Shown: positions 27,589 through 36,189 of the stretch, in pieces
Layout: each line of letters starts with the position of its first letter
How positions within the stretch are numbered: the first letter of the stretch is position 1
From: Pyramidobacter porci
GTDB taxonomy: Bacteria > Synergistota > Synergistia > Synergistales > Dethiosulfovibrionaceae
Direction of reading: 5' to 3'
NCBI RefSeq assembly: GCF_009695745.1
Contig: NZ_VUNH01000008.1
Span: 87,731 to 151,730 of the forward strand
DNA: 64,000 nucleotides
Made by a program: the position numbers and the translations under genes
The notes under the pieces: generated by a model
Database searches by the model: none
What the model saw: the letters and a program-made list of their open reading frames with translations, nothing else
What the model was told of the DNA's origin: nothing

Positions 27589-28029
27589 ATGGAGTATTCG
27601 ATCAAAGAGGCGGCGCAGATGTTGAACATTCCCGTCAGCACAATTCGGTACTACGACAAGGAGGGGCTGCTGCCCTCCCTCGAGCGCAAAAGTTCGGGCT
27701 ACCGCGCGTTTTCGGAAGGCGACATCGAGACGTTGAAAATCGTGCTGTGGCTGAAAAAGGCCCATATGCCGCTGAAGGAGATCGCCCGCTTCATCCAGCT
27801 GCTGAAGGAGGGCGACGCCTCGCTGCGGCAGCGCCTCGAACTGTTCGAACGCCGCCGTCAGGCCATGGAACGGCAGCTCAGCGAGGATCAGGCCGTCCTT
27901 GATTTCATCAATTACAAATGCAATTATTACCGTACCGCCGTCGACGCCGGTACGGAAAAAATCCACCGCGGCGGCGAAAAACTGAAAATGCCGCCTTGCG
28001 CCTGCGATCCGTCCGGGAAACTTCTATGA
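27589..28029 (+). CDS. MerR-family transcriptional regulator
   Basis: 146 aa. The N-terminal helix-turn-helix is EYSIKEAAQMLNIPVSTIRYYDKEGLLP in parts, followed by the wing (KSSGYRAFSEGDIETLK) and a coiled-coil dimerisation helix (about 75-120). This is the subgroup of redox- or aldehyde-type MerR proteins rather than metal sensors. The C-terminal tail has four Cys, including CAC in PPCACDPSG, so thiol or metal sensing is possible. The start at 27589 is chosen over upstream codons because it begins the DNA-binding domain directly. No separate target gene is adjacent; a terminator follows. Confidence 0.92.
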   Translation: MEYSIKEAAQMLNIPVSTIRYYDKEGLLPSLERKSSGYRAFSEGDIETLKIVLWLKKAHMPLKEIARFIQLLKEGDASLRQRLELFERRRQAMERQLSEDQAVLDFINYKCNYYRTAVDAGTEKIHRGGEKLKMPPCACDPSGKLL

Positions 28030-28038
28030 AAAATATCA

Positions 28039-28074
28039 GCCGGGATTCCGCGAACGATCGGGATCCCGGCTTTT
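28039..28074 (+). terminator. Intrinsic terminator after merR
   Basis: An 8-bp stem (GCCGGGAT 28039-28046 with ATCCCGGC 28063-28070) is followed by TTTT. It lies ten bases after the merR stop and makes merR monocistronic. Confidence 0.8.
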
Positions 28075-28345
28075 GTTTCGCCTTTTGCGAGGTTCCACGC
28101 GCCGCAGGAAGACGAATGAAGCGCAATGGAATTTCGCCGTGCCGACGCGGCGTTTTTATATAAAATCTTTGCGCCATTATTCACATCATTATATTTTCAA
28201 GTATAATTTACATGTTTCTTGCTTCATCAATCTTTTGTTTTCCATAAAAAATGCTATCATTAAAAACGAATCGATCCGCGTATACAAAATACGTCGATCC
28301 GGCAGACTCAGCCGCTGTCGGAAAAGGCAAAAGGGGGAAAGATTT
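28075..28345 (+). promoter_or_regulatory. AT-rich leader and promoter region of the rnf operon
   Basis: No gene is seen. The stretch 28155-28290 is strongly AT-rich against the GC-rich background. A candidate promoter is TTGCGC (28169-28174), 17 bp, TATTTT (28192-28197); a second -10-like TATAAT is at about 28202. That would give a leader of about 140 nt before rnfC. No riboswitch was recognised. Confidence 0.45.
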
Positions 28346-29689
28346 ATGGGATTTCCTACTTTTTGGGGCGGCGTGCATCCGCCTCAGAACAAGGATCTGA
28401 CGCGGGACAAGCAGATCGAGCCGTATCTGCCCGCAGGCGATCTGGCGTTTCCGATGTCGCAGCACATCGGCGCGCCGAACGCGCCCGTCGTCGCCAAGGG
28501 GGACAAAGTCAAAGTCGGCACGCCGCTGGGCAGCGCCGATGCGTTCGTTTCCGCGCCGGTGCTCTCGAGCGTCTCGGGAACGGTGAAGGAAGTGGGGCCG
28601 CGCCAAACGGTGCCCGGCTCGTTCGACACCTGCGTGGTCGTGGAAAACGACGGACTTTACGAGAAAGAAGAACGCTGGGTTCCGCTGCCCGATTACGAGA
28701 ACTGCGATCCCAAAGAATATCTCCAGCGCATCCGCGAGGCGGGCATCGTCGGCTTCGGCGGCGCCACGTTCCCGGCGGCCGTCAAGTTCGCGCCGCCGCC
28801 TCAGGACAAGATTAAATGGTTCATCGTCAACGGCGCCGAGTGCGAGCCGTACCTCAACTGCGACTTCCGCCTGATGATGGAATCGACCGACGAGATCGTC
28901 AAAGGCACGGCGCTGCTGCTGCGCCTCTTCCCCGAGGCCGAGGGCGTGATCGCCGTGGAGAACAACAAACCCGAGGCCATCGCGGCGCTGTCCGAGTCGG
29001 TCGCGCGCCTGGGCGTGAAGAACGTGCGCGTGCAGCCGCTGACGGTCAAGTATCCGCAAGGCTCCGAAAAAATGCTGATCGAGGCGCTGACGGGGCAGGA
29101 GTACGTGGTCACGGCGCTGCCGGCCGACGTGGGCTGTATTATCGCCAACGTGCGCACCGTGCAGCAGTGCTGGCGCGCCATCGCCCTCGGCGAACCGTCG
29201 ACGGAGCGTGTCGTCACCGTCACCGGCGACGCAATCGCCGAACCCAAGAACGTGCGGATCCCGCTGGGCACGTCCATTCGGGAGCTGGTCGATTTCTGCG
29301 GCGGCTTCAAAGAAACGCCCGTCAAAGTTTTGGCCGGCGGCCCGATGATGGGCATGTCGATGCGCTCGCTTGACGTTCCCGCCGTCAAGGGCACGTCCGG
29401 CGTTCTGGCGCTGACGGCGCGATCGACACTGCTTAAACGCGCTTCGGCCTGTCTTCACTGCGGGCGCTGCGTCGACGCCTGCCCGATGGGGCTGGTGCCC
29501 AGCGCGCTGGATTCTCTGGTGCTGAACAAGGAATACGAGCGCTTCGAAGCGGAAGGCGGCATGAACTGCATCGAGTGCGGCAGCTGCACGTACGTGTGCC
29601 CGGCCTGCCGGCCGCTGACGCAGAGCTGCCGCGACGGCAAGAGCTTCGTCATGGCGCAGCGCAAAAAGAGAAAGGCGGCGGGGAAATAA
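28346..29689 (+). CDS. rnfC: Rnf complex subunit C (NADH-binding, Fe-S)
   Basis: 447 aa membrane-associated subunit that exchanges electrons with NAD+. The N-terminal barrel domain is followed by the NADH/FMN-binding region (GFGGATFPAAVKF and GAECEPYLNCD near residues 130-175). Two [4Fe-4S] motifs are at the C-terminus, CLHCGRCVDACP and CIECGSCTYVCP. The start at 28346 has AAGGGGGAAA upstream; the frame is open further left, but without family similarity. First gene of rnfCDGEAB. Confidence 0.96.
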   Translation: MGFPTFWGGVHPPQNKDLTRDKQIEPYLPAGDLAFPMSQHIGAPNAPVVAKGDKVKVGTPLGSADAFVSAPVLSSVSGTVKEVGPRQTVPGSFDTCVVVENDGLYEKEERWVPLPDYENCDPKEYLQRIREAGIVGFGGATFPAAVKFAPPPQDKIKWFIVNGAECEPYLNCDFRLMMESTDEIVKGTALLLRLFPEAEGVIAVENNKPEAIAALSESVARLGVKNVRVQPLTVKYPQGSEKMLIEALTGQEYVVTALPADVGCIIANVRTVQQCWRAIALGEPSTERVVTVTGDAIAEPKNVRIPLGTSIRELVDFCGGFKETPVKVLAGGPMMGMSMRSLDVPAVKGTSGVLALTARSTLLKRASACLHCGRCVDACPMGLVPSALDSLVLNKEYERFEAEGGMNCIECGSCTYVCPACRPLTQSCRDGKSFVMAQRKKRKAAGK

Positions 29690-30627
29690 TGGATTATAAG
29701 CTGGTCGTTTCAAGTTCTCCGCACGCCCACGCCGGTCTGACGACGCCGCAGATCATGGCCTGGGTGCTGGCGGCGCTGGTTCCCGCCGGCGTCATGGGCG
29801 TCGTCCGCTACGGCGCTCGCGCCGCGGCGGTGATGGCGGTATGCGTGCTCGCCTGCGTCTTCTGCGAATTCTTGTGGCAAAAATGCACGGGGCGCGCGGT
29901 CACGGTGGGCGACGGCTCGGCGGCTGTGACGGGCCTGCTGCTGGCCTACAATCTGCCGCCCACGATCCCTTACTGGATGGCCGTCGGCGGCTCGCTGTTC
30001 GCCATTGTCGTCGTCAAACAGTTTTACGGCGGCCTCGGCGGCAACATCGTCAACCCCGCGCTGGCCGGACGCGCCATGATGCTGGCCAGCTGGCCGGTGC
30101 CGATGACGACCTGGACGCTGGATGGGGTGTCTACGGCTACGCCGCTGGCGCTGATGAAATCCGGCGACGTGAGCGCCCTGCCCTCGTACCTCGATTTGTT
30201 CCTCGGCAGGACGGGCGGCTGCATCGGCGAGAGCTGCACGCTGGCGCTGCTGATCGGATTCGCCGTGCTGCTCTGGAAAGATATTATCAAATGGCAGGTT
30301 CCGGCGGTCTACGTTGCCGTTGTCGCCGCGCTGTGCACGGTTTTCGGCCGTCCGGCGGCGCCGCTGGCTGAGATTTTGTCCGGCGGGCTGTTCCTCGGCG
30401 CCATTTTCATGGCCACCGACTACACCACGTCGCCGATCGCGCTCAAAGGGCAGATCGTCTTCGCCGCTGGCTGCGGCCTGCTCACGGCGGTAATCCGCAC
30501 GTGGGGCGGCTATCCCGAGGGCGTCTCCTACTCGATCCTGATCATGAACCTGCTGGTGCCGCTGATCGACCGCGCCACAAAGCCGCGCGTTTTCGGAGAG
30601 GTGAAAAGCCATGCCAAAAATCGCTAA
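29689..30627 (+). CDS. rnfD: Rnf complex subunit D (flavoprotein permease)
   Basis: 312 aa integral membrane subunit thought to form the ion path. It has about nine to ten helices, with the NPALAGRAMMLASWP signature and a flavinylation-type Thr in GVSTATPLA. The ATG overlaps the rnfC stop by one base (TAATG), so the pair is translationally coupled. Normal length. Confidence 0.95.
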   Translation: MDYKLVVSSSPHAHAGLTTPQIMAWVLAALVPAGVMGVVRYGARAAAVMAVCVLACVFCEFLWQKCTGRAVTVGDGSAAVTGLLLAYNLPPTIPYWMAVGGSLFAIVVVKQFYGGLGGNIVNPALAGRAMMLASWPVPMTTWTLDGVSTATPLALMKSGDVSALPSYLDLFLGRTGGCIGESCTLALLIGFAVLLWKDIIKWQVPAVYVAVVAALCTVFGRPAAPLAEILSGGLFLGAIFMATDYTTSPIALKGQIVFAAGCGLLTAVIRTWGGYPEGVSYSILIMNLLVPLIDRATKPRVFGEVKSHAKNR

Positions 30628-31183
30628 GCTCGGTTCGATCCTGTTCGCGATCACGGCCGTCACGGGGCTGGTCCTCGGCGCCGTGCAGAACGTCACCAGC
30701 GGCTCCATCGCCGCCCAGCGCGTCCGCCAGAAGAACGAGGCGCTGGCGGCCACGCTGCCAGGCGCCAAAAACTTCACGCCCGTGGCGCTCAAAGCCGACG
30801 CCGGCATCATCAGTGAGATTTTTGCCGGCTCCGACGGCGGCACAACGCTCGGCTATAACTTCACGCTTACGCCCAAAGGCTTCGGCGGCTTGATGACGTT
30901 GATCTGCGGCATCGACGCCGCCGGGCGCGTCATGGACATCGCGATCCTCGAGTCCAGCGAGACGCCCGGCCTTGGGGCGCGCGCTTCCGAACCCGCGTTC
31001 GCCGGCCAGTTCCACGGGCGGCTGGCCGACGGCGATCTGCACGTCACCAAGACGCCGCCCGAGAACGGCAGCCAGATCCAGGCCATCTCCGGCGCCACGA
31101 TCACGTCACGCGCCGTAACCGACGCCGTCAATGCCGCACGCGCTTACTGGAAAGCCCATTTGGAAAAAGAGGAGGCAAAGTAA
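30611..31183 (+). CDS. rnfG: Rnf complex subunit G (covalent FMN)
   Basis: 190 aa with one N-terminal membrane helix and an FMN_bind domain. The covalent FMN site is SGATIT near residue 165, and the ETPGLGARASEPAF motif precedes it. It overlaps rnfD by 17 bp. It passes electrons between the NADH and ferredoxin arms of the complex. Confidence 0.95.
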   Translation: MPKIAKLGSILFAITAVTGLVLGAVQNVTSGSIAAQRVRQKNEALAATLPGAKNFTPVALKADAGIISEIFAGSDGGTTLGYNFTLTPKGFGGLMTLICGIDAAGRVMDIAILESSETPGLGARASEPAFAGQFHGRLADGDLHVTKTPPENGSQIQAISGATITSRAVTDAVNAARAYWKAHLEKEEAK

Positions 31184-31915
31184 ATGAGCAGTCCTCTCAA
31201 AACAATTGTCAACGGCCTTTTCGCCGAAAATCCGATCTTCGTCCTCGTGCTGGGCATGTGCCCGACCATCGCCGTCACATCCAGCGCCATGAACGGATTC
31301 AGCATGGGGCTGGCCGCCACGGCCGTACTGATCGGCTCCAACGTGGCCATCTCGGCGCTGCGGCGCTTCATCCCCGACGAGATCCGCATCCCATCGTTCA
31401 TCGTCGTCATCGCCGGATTCGTCACCGTCCTGCAGCTGATCATCGCCGCCTATTTCCCTACGCTTGACAAGGCGCTGGGCATCTTCATCCCGCTGATCGT
31501 CGTCAACTGCATCATCCTCGCGCGCGCCGAGGCGTTTGCCTCCAAAAACGGTGTCTTTGTCTCGGCCTGCGACGGACTGGGCATGGGGCTTGGCTTCACG
31601 CTGGCGCTGGTGATCATCGGTTCGCTCCGCGAACTGATCGGCGCCGGGACTGTCTTCGGCGTTCAGGTCTTCGCGCCTGATTTCTACCAGCCCGCGCTGC
31701 TGGCCATTCTCGCCCCCGGCGGCTTCATCACGCTGGGCGTGCTCATGGCCGTCATGCATCAGCTCAAGATCCGCAAGGAACTGAAAAGCCGCGCGCCTTT
31801 GGCCGAATCCACTTACGACGGCTGGGCCGAGCTCGGCTCGTGCAGCGGCTGCGCGCTGGCGGGCGCGTGCCATAAGACGGACTGCGCCGCGAAAAAGGAC
31901 GGTGAGGCGAAATGA
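31184..31915 (+). CDS. rnfE: Rnf complex subunit E with a cysteine-rich C-terminal tail
   Basis: 243 aa. Six helices as in RnfA/RnfE, with the half-helix cysteines seen in LGMCPTIAVT and VVNCIILARAEAF that bind the intramembrane [2Fe-2S] cluster together with RnfA. After the last helix there is an extra tail of roughly 35 residues holding a four-Cys cluster (CSGCALAGACHKTDC). This makes the protein longer than the common 200-210 aa. The tail may bind a metal or Fe-S centre. The stop overlaps rnfA by four bases. Confidence 0.94.
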   Translation: MSSPLKTIVNGLFAENPIFVLVLGMCPTIAVTSSAMNGFSMGLAATAVLIGSNVAISALRRFIPDEIRIPSFIVVIAGFVTVLQLIIAAYFPTLDKALGIFIPLIVVNCIILARAEAFASKNGVFVSACDGLGMGLGFTLALVIIGSLRELIGAGTVFGVQVFAPDFYQPALLAILAPGGFITLGVLMAVMHQLKIRKELKSRAPLAESTYDGWAELGSCSGCALAGACHKTDCAAKKDGEAK

Positions 31916-32490
31916 ATCTGCTGGGTCTGCTGGTCAGCTCCATCTTCGTCAACAACATCGTTTTCATGCGCTTCCTCGGCTGCTGCCCGTTCCTCGGCGT
32001 TTCCAGCAAACTGGAGACCGCCAAGGGCATGGGCCTGGCCGTGGTGTTCGTGATCACCTTCTCGTCGGTGATGACCTGGCTGGCCTACAACTTCCTGCTC
32101 GTGCCGCTCGGACTGGAGTACCTCTACACACTGGCCTTCATCCTCATCATCGCCGCGCTCGTGCAGTTCGTCGAGATCGTCATGAAGAAGATGATGCCGG
32201 CGCTGTACAAGTCGCTGGGCATCTTCCTGCCGCTGATCACCACCAACTGCGCCGTGCTCGGCGTGGCCGTAATCAACATGAACGAGAAATACGATCTGCT
32301 CACCGCCGTCGTCAACGCCTTCGGTACCGCCGTCGGCTACATGCTGGCGATCGTGATGATGGCCGGCATCCGCGAGAAGATCGAGCTGAACGCGGAAATG
32401 CCCCGCTGCATGCGCGGCCTGCCGATCGCGCTCATCACCGCCGGGCTGATGTCCATCGCTTTCATGGGCTTCAGCGGCCTGGTCAAGTAG
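31912..32490 (+). CDS. rnfA: Rnf complex subunit A
   Basis: 192 aa, six membrane helices in inverted topology to RnfE. The cluster cysteines lie in RFLGCCPFLGVS and TTNCAVLGVA. The ATG overlaps the rnfE stop (ATGA). Very well conserved family with normal length. Confidence 0.96.
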   Translation: MNLLGLLVSSIFVNNIVFMRFLGCCPFLGVSSKLETAKGMGLAVVFVITFSSVMTWLAYNFLLVPLGLEYLYTLAFILIIAALVQFVEIVMKKMMPALYKSLGIFLPLITTNCAVLGVAVINMNEKYDLLTAVVNAFGTAVGYMLAIVMMAGIREKIELNAEMPRCMRGLPIALITAGLMSIAFMGFSGLVK

Positions 32491-32499
32491 GTGACAGCC

Positions 32500-33330
32500 A
32501 TGACTGCCATCATTTACCCCATGTTTGTCATGGGCGGTCTGGGCGTCGTCTTCGGCTGCCTGCTCGCCTTCGCCTCCAAAAAGTTCGCCGTCGCCGTCGA
32601 TCCGCGCCAGATCAAGATCCGCGCCGCGCTCCCAGGGGCCAACTGCGGCGGCTGCGGCTACCCCGGCTGCGACGGCTACGCCGAAGGCTGCGTCCTCGGC
32701 GCCTGCGCGCTGAACAAGTGCGTCGTCGGCGGCGCCCCCGTAGCGGAAAAAATCGCCGAGATCATGGGCGTCTCCGCCGACGGAACCGAGCCCGAAGTCG
32801 CCTTCGTGCGCTGCCAGGGAGCGTTCGACAAGACACACAAGGACTGCGTTTATCTGGGCATCGGCGACTGCCAGAGCGCCTCCGTCGTGCCGGGGCACGG
32901 CCCCACGTCCTGCGCTTTCGCCTGCATGGGTTTCGGCACCTGCGTCAAAGCCTGCAAGTTCGACGCCATCCACGTCATTAACGGCGTCGCCAAAGTCGAC
33001 CGCAACAAGTGCGTGGGCTGTAAAGCCTGCGTCGAAGCCTGTCCGCGCGGCATCATCGCCATGGTGCCCAAAAAGAAAATGGTTCACGTCGCCTGCAGCA
33101 ACCCCATGCCCGGCGCTTTCGTGCGCAAAGTCTGCACGATCGGCTGCATCGGCTGCCAGATGTGCGTGAAAGTATGCCCCAAGCAGACCATCTCCATGAA
33201 AGGCGCGCTCGCCGTCATCGACCCGGCCGGCTGCGTCAACTGCGGACTGTGCGCCTCCAAGTGCCCCGTGCACGCCATCGACAATTCCAAGGCCAAGCCT
33301 GTCGTCGTGCCGCCGGCGTCGGTGGCGTAA
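32500..33330 (+). CDS. rnfB: Rnf complex subunit B (polyferredoxin)
   Basis: 276 aa. One N-terminal membrane helix, then the four-Cys cluster NCGGCGYPGCDGYAEGC, then four ferredoxin-like cysteine sets: CAFACMGFGTCVKAC, CVGCKACVEACP, CIGCQMCVKVCP and CVNCGLCASKCP. It takes electrons from reduced ferredoxin. ATG 32500 is preferred because AGGTGA lies five to six bases before it; GTG 32491 is also in frame. Last gene of the operon. Confidence 0.95.
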   Translation: MTAIIYPMFVMGGLGVVFGCLLAFASKKFAVAVDPRQIKIRAALPGANCGGCGYPGCDGYAEGCVLGACALNKCVVGGAPVAEKIAEIMGVSADGTEPEVAFVRCQGAFDKTHKDCVYLGIGDCQSASVVPGHGPTSCAFACMGFGTCVKACKFDAIHVINGVAKVDRNKCVGCKACVEACPRGIIAMVPKKKMVHVACSNPMPGAFVRKVCTIGCIGCQMCVKVCPKQTISMKGALAVIDPAGCVNCGLCASKCPVHAIDNSKAKPVVVPPASVA

Positions 33331-33352
33331 TATCCGCGTCGTCAAAGAAACA

Positions 33353-33402
33353 AAAAAACGTCTCGCGCCGGACATCACGATGTCCGGCGCGAGACGTTTT
33401 TT
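33353..33402. terminator. Strong bidirectional terminator after rnfB
   Basis: A 23-bp perfect stem (33353-33375 with 33380-33402) carries a run of A on one side and T on the other, so it can act in both directions. It separates rightward rnfB from the leftward fic remnant, whose stop codon lies inside it. Confidence 0.93.
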
Positions 33403-33942
33403 AATGACGGTACCCTTCGTACCAGTACGACTGTTCGAGACCCTTGAAAATGGCTTCGCGGTCGTCGATGCGATCGGTAAGGTTGGACAGAAGGAGGCAG
33501 CGCAACTCCAGGTCATTGACGGGGCTGCGCTCCATCGCCTGAAGATAGAGGGCTTTGTCGACGTTCTGCCAGTCGACGACGCGGCGCAGTTTTTTCCTGA
33601 GCATTAGGTCGAGCCAGATGCGCATGGCGCGCCCGTTGCCCTCCATAAACGGGTGAGCGACGTTCATCTCCACGTACTTGGCGGTAATCTCCTCAAAAGA
33701 ATTTTCGGGCATTTTTTCAATGGCGCGGAGCGCTTCTTGCAAATAAAGACAGCTGGCGAAGCGGAAATTGCCCCCGGAGACGTTGAGCGTGCGAATCTGC
33801 CCGGCGAAATCGTACAACCCGCCGAACAGGGCCTCGTGGATCTACCGCAGCCCCGCGACGGTACCGACCTCGACGTGATCGATGTCACCGCTCTCGTAAA
33901 GACAGCGGGCGTTCGCAGGCTTTTTTCATCAACGTCATTCAT
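33401..33942 (-). pseudogene. Fic-domain protein gene, inactivated by frameshift and amber stop
   Basis: The downstream part keeps a complete Fic active site ([16 protein letters not shown]) that AMPylates target proteins in intact members. Reading leftward from 33942 (MNDVDEKSL), the frame breaks near 33915-33921. A one-base loss there shifts the rest, and adding one base restores ARCLYESGDIDHVEVGTVAGLR. In that restored frame a TAG at 33842-33844 stands where LRQIHEALF is expected, a single C-to-T change of CAG. After it [17 protein letters not shown] continues normally. Two lesions make a sequencing artefact less likely, though an internal start at 33817 could give a fragment. Confidence 0.85.
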
Positions 33943-33993
33943 CCTTGAATCCCCTCTTTCTTCCGGCGTTTTGCGCTTTCATGACGGCATCGA

Positions 33994-34716
33994 TCATACC
34001 ACAGCGGCCAAAAACGCAGCGATCGTTTGAGCCAATTCTTCGGGGCGGTCGTACATGACGGCGTGTCCGGCGGGGAAGAGGCGGAAGCGCGCGTTCGGCA
34101 GGGCGGCGGCGAGCTTTTCGACTTCTTCCGGCGGGAACAGAAGATCGTGTTCTCCGGCGCAGACCAGCGCCGGCTGTTTGATTCGCGGCAGGGCGGGGCC
34201 CAGCGGGGGCGCGGCTTTCAGAGCTTCGCGCTGGGCGTTCCACAGGAGCGCGTCGTCCGGCGTTCGGCGCGCCGCCGTCAGGCGCATAAAGTTCCGCGCC
34301 GCCGCGGGGCGGGCGCGCAGCGATTGCGGCATGATGGCCTGCATCAGCAGTTCGTGCCAGCGCGGCCACGGCGCTTCGAGCAGTTGGCGCAGCGCGGCGC
34401 CCCGCCGCGCCTGCGCCGGTTGGTCGGCGCAGGCGGCGCACAGTACGAGCGCACCTACAAGCTCCGGGCGTTCCAGCGCCAGACGCAGGGCGACTTCCGC
34501 GCCCATGGACCAGCCCAGCACGGCGCAGGGCGCGCCGCGCCGTTCGATCTGCGCGGCGGCCGCGGCGACGGCGCGATCGAACGAATAATCCCGCGGCGGC
34601 GCGTAAAGCAGCGGGTTCGCGCCGGCCCGCCGCAGGTCGGCGAGGAATGGCTGGCCCCAGCAGTCCGCGCCGCCGGCCAGTCCCGGCAGCAACAGCAGCG
34701 AGACGCTCGGCGCCAT
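33994..34716 (-). CDS. Alpha/beta hydrolase
   Basis: 240 aa with the nucleophile elbow GWSMGAE near residue 70, the acid in EHDLLFPP and the catalytic His in GHAVMYDRPEEL. The oxyanion region LLLPGLAGG follows the first strand. It resembles BioH-like esterases and general alpha/beta hydrolases; substrate unknown. The ATG at 34716 lies one base after the lpd stop with GAGGG upstream, so it is coupled to the glycine cleavage cluster. Confidence 0.88.
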   Translation of the reverse strand: MAPSVSLLLLPGLAGGADCWGQPFLADLRRAGANPLLYAPPRDYSFDRAVAAAAAQIERRGAPCAVLGWSMGAEVALRLALERPELVGALVLCAACADQPAQARRGAALRQLLEAPWPRWHELLMQAIMPQSLRARPAAARNFMRLTAARRTPDDALLWNAQREALKAAPPLGPALPRIKQPALVCAGEHDLLFPPEEVEKLAAALPNARFRLFPAGHAVMYDRPEELAQTIAAFLAAVV

Positions 34717-34717
34717 T

Positions 34718-36073
34718 TTAGCCCTCGACAATCCTCAGGCAGGCGTCGCGGAAGCACTCGCACAGCGTGGGATGCGCGTGGATGGAATAGGCCACGTCGC
34801 GCGCGGTCAGCCCCTTGGACACGGCCAGCGCCGCTTCGCCCAGCAGAGACGCCGCTTCCGGCCCCATGATGTGCACGCCCAGCAGCACGCCGTCGGCCTT
34901 GCGCGCGACGACCTTGACGAAGCCGTCGCCCTCGCCCATGGCCAGCGCCATGCCGTTGGCGGCGAAGTAGGCGCGCGAGGTCGCGTAGTCGATGCCGCGG
35001 GATTTTGCTTCCTCTTCGGTAAGGCCGACGGTCCCGACTTCCGGCTCGATGAACACGCAGGCGGGCAGGGCGTCGAGGTTGACGGCGTACTCGCCGCCGG
35101 TCATGCTGCTGACGGCCGCCAGCGCCTGATACTCGGCCAGGTGCGCCAGCATGGCGCCGCCGGTACAGTCGCCGATGGCCCAGACGCCGTCGACGGAGGC
35201 GCGCATCTGCGCGTCTACGGCGAGGCAGCCTTTTTCGATCTTCACGCCGCTGTTTTCCAGGCCGTAGCCCTCGAGGATCGGCGTCATGCTGGAGCCGACG
35301 ATGAGGCGGTCGCAACGCTCCTCGAACGGCTCGTCTTTCGACGTGCCGCGCAGGATCAGGCCGTCGCCGTCGGCCACGGCTTCCGTCAAGCGCACGTAGT
35401 CTTTGACGACGGTCTTGCGGCGCTTGACGGCCAGGGCGACCTTTTTCTTGATGTCGCCGTCGAGGCGGCGCAGGATCTGATCGGAATGCTTGAGCAGGAT
35501 CACCTTTTTCCCCAGCCCCTGCAGGATCATGCCCATTTCCAGCGCGATGACGCCGGCGCCGAGCACGGCCACGGTCTGCACGGCGGCGTTGCGCTCGGGA
35601 TCCCAGAGCTGCGGATCGGTGATGGCCCAGTCGCCGGTCAGCACCTGGGGCAGGTCGTTGCCGACGAACTCGGGGCGCACGGAACGCGCGCCGACGGCGA
35701 TCAGCAGGCGTTTGCCTTCGATCTGTTCCGTCGTGCCGTCGTCGTGGGCGACGGTCATTTTTTTGGTCCCTTCCCATTGGGTGACGACGCCGGTCCCGCG
35801 CAGCACTTTGACGCCGGCCATCTTCATGAGCTGGGCGTTGCCCTTGCGCAGCGTGTCGATCACGCCTTCGAGGCGCGTCCACAGCCCTTCGCGCGCGCCC
35901 TTGCCGCCGATCACGTGGGAATAGAGGGCTTTGGTGGGGATGCAGCCGCGGTTCAGGCAGGTGCCGCCGAGGTGGGCTTTTTCCACGAGCGCGACCTGCA
36001 TGCCGTGATGCGCCGCCAGCTCCGCGGCGCGCGTGCCGCCGGGGCCGCCGCCGAGAACGATCAGATCATACAT
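34718..36073 (-). CDS. lpdA: Dihydrolipoamide dehydrogenase (L protein, glycine cleavage cluster)
   Basis: 451 aa E3/L protein. FAD motif GGGPGGTRAAELAA, redox disulfide GGTCLNRGCIPTK, NAD motif LGAGVIALEMGM and C-terminal HAHPTLCE. It reoxidises the lipoyl arm of GcvH. The start at 36073 (MYDLIVLGG) has AGGAGG seven bases upstream, preferred over 36091. It differs clearly in sequence from the E3 at 12084. A hairpin terminator separates it from gcvPB. Confidence 0.94.
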   Translation of the reverse strand: MYDLIVLGGGPGGTRAAELAAHHGMQVALVEKAHLGGTCLNRGCIPTKALYSHVIGGKGAREGLWTRLEGVIDTLRKGNAQLMKMAGVKVLRGTGVVTQWEGTKKMTVAHDDGTTEQIEGKRLLIAVGARSVRPEFVGNDLPQVLTGDWAITDPQLWDPERNAAVQTVAVLGAGVIALEMGMILQGLGKKVILLKHSDQILRRLDGDIKKKVALAVKRRKTVVKDYVRLTEAVADGDGLILRGTSKDEPFEERCDRLIVGSSMTPILEGYGLENSGVKIEKGCLAVDAQMRASVDGVWAIGDCTGGAMLAHLAEYQALAAVSSMTGGEYAVNLDALPACVFIEPEVGTVGLTEEEAKSRGIDYATSRAYFAANGMALAMGEGDGFVKVVARKADGVLLGVHIMGPEAASLLGEAALAVSKGLTARDVAYSIHAHPTLCECFRDACLRIVEG

Positions 36074-36096
36074 GTGTCTTCCTCCTGTCATATTGC

Positions 36097-36173
36097 AAAA
36101 AACGCGAAACGAAGCGCCGCGGGGAGCCGCCTGTGGCGAAAAATCCCCCGCGGCGCGGCCGCTTCGCGTTTTA
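36097..36173 (-). terminator. Terminator/attenuator between gcvPB and lpd
   Basis: A long GC-rich inverted repeat (AAAACGCGAA arm at about 36098-36107 with TTCGCGTTTT at about 36163-36172, plus an inner CCGCGGGG pairing) is followed on the minus strand by six T residues. It would reduce transcription of lpd and the hydrolase relative to gcv. Confidence 0.8.
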
Positions 36174-36189
36174 GCGTTTCACTTCAATG

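Noticed and set aside
28208..29713. A 501-codon open frame opposite rnfC
   Set aside because: Antisense to rnfC with no domain, ribosome site or sensible composition.
31813..33516. A 567-codon open frame on the minus strand across rnfE-rnfA-rnfB
   Set aside because: It is antisense to three well-supported rnf genes and its translation is low-complexity (His, Asp, Ala, Gly rich). This is a by-product of GC-rich coding on the other strand.
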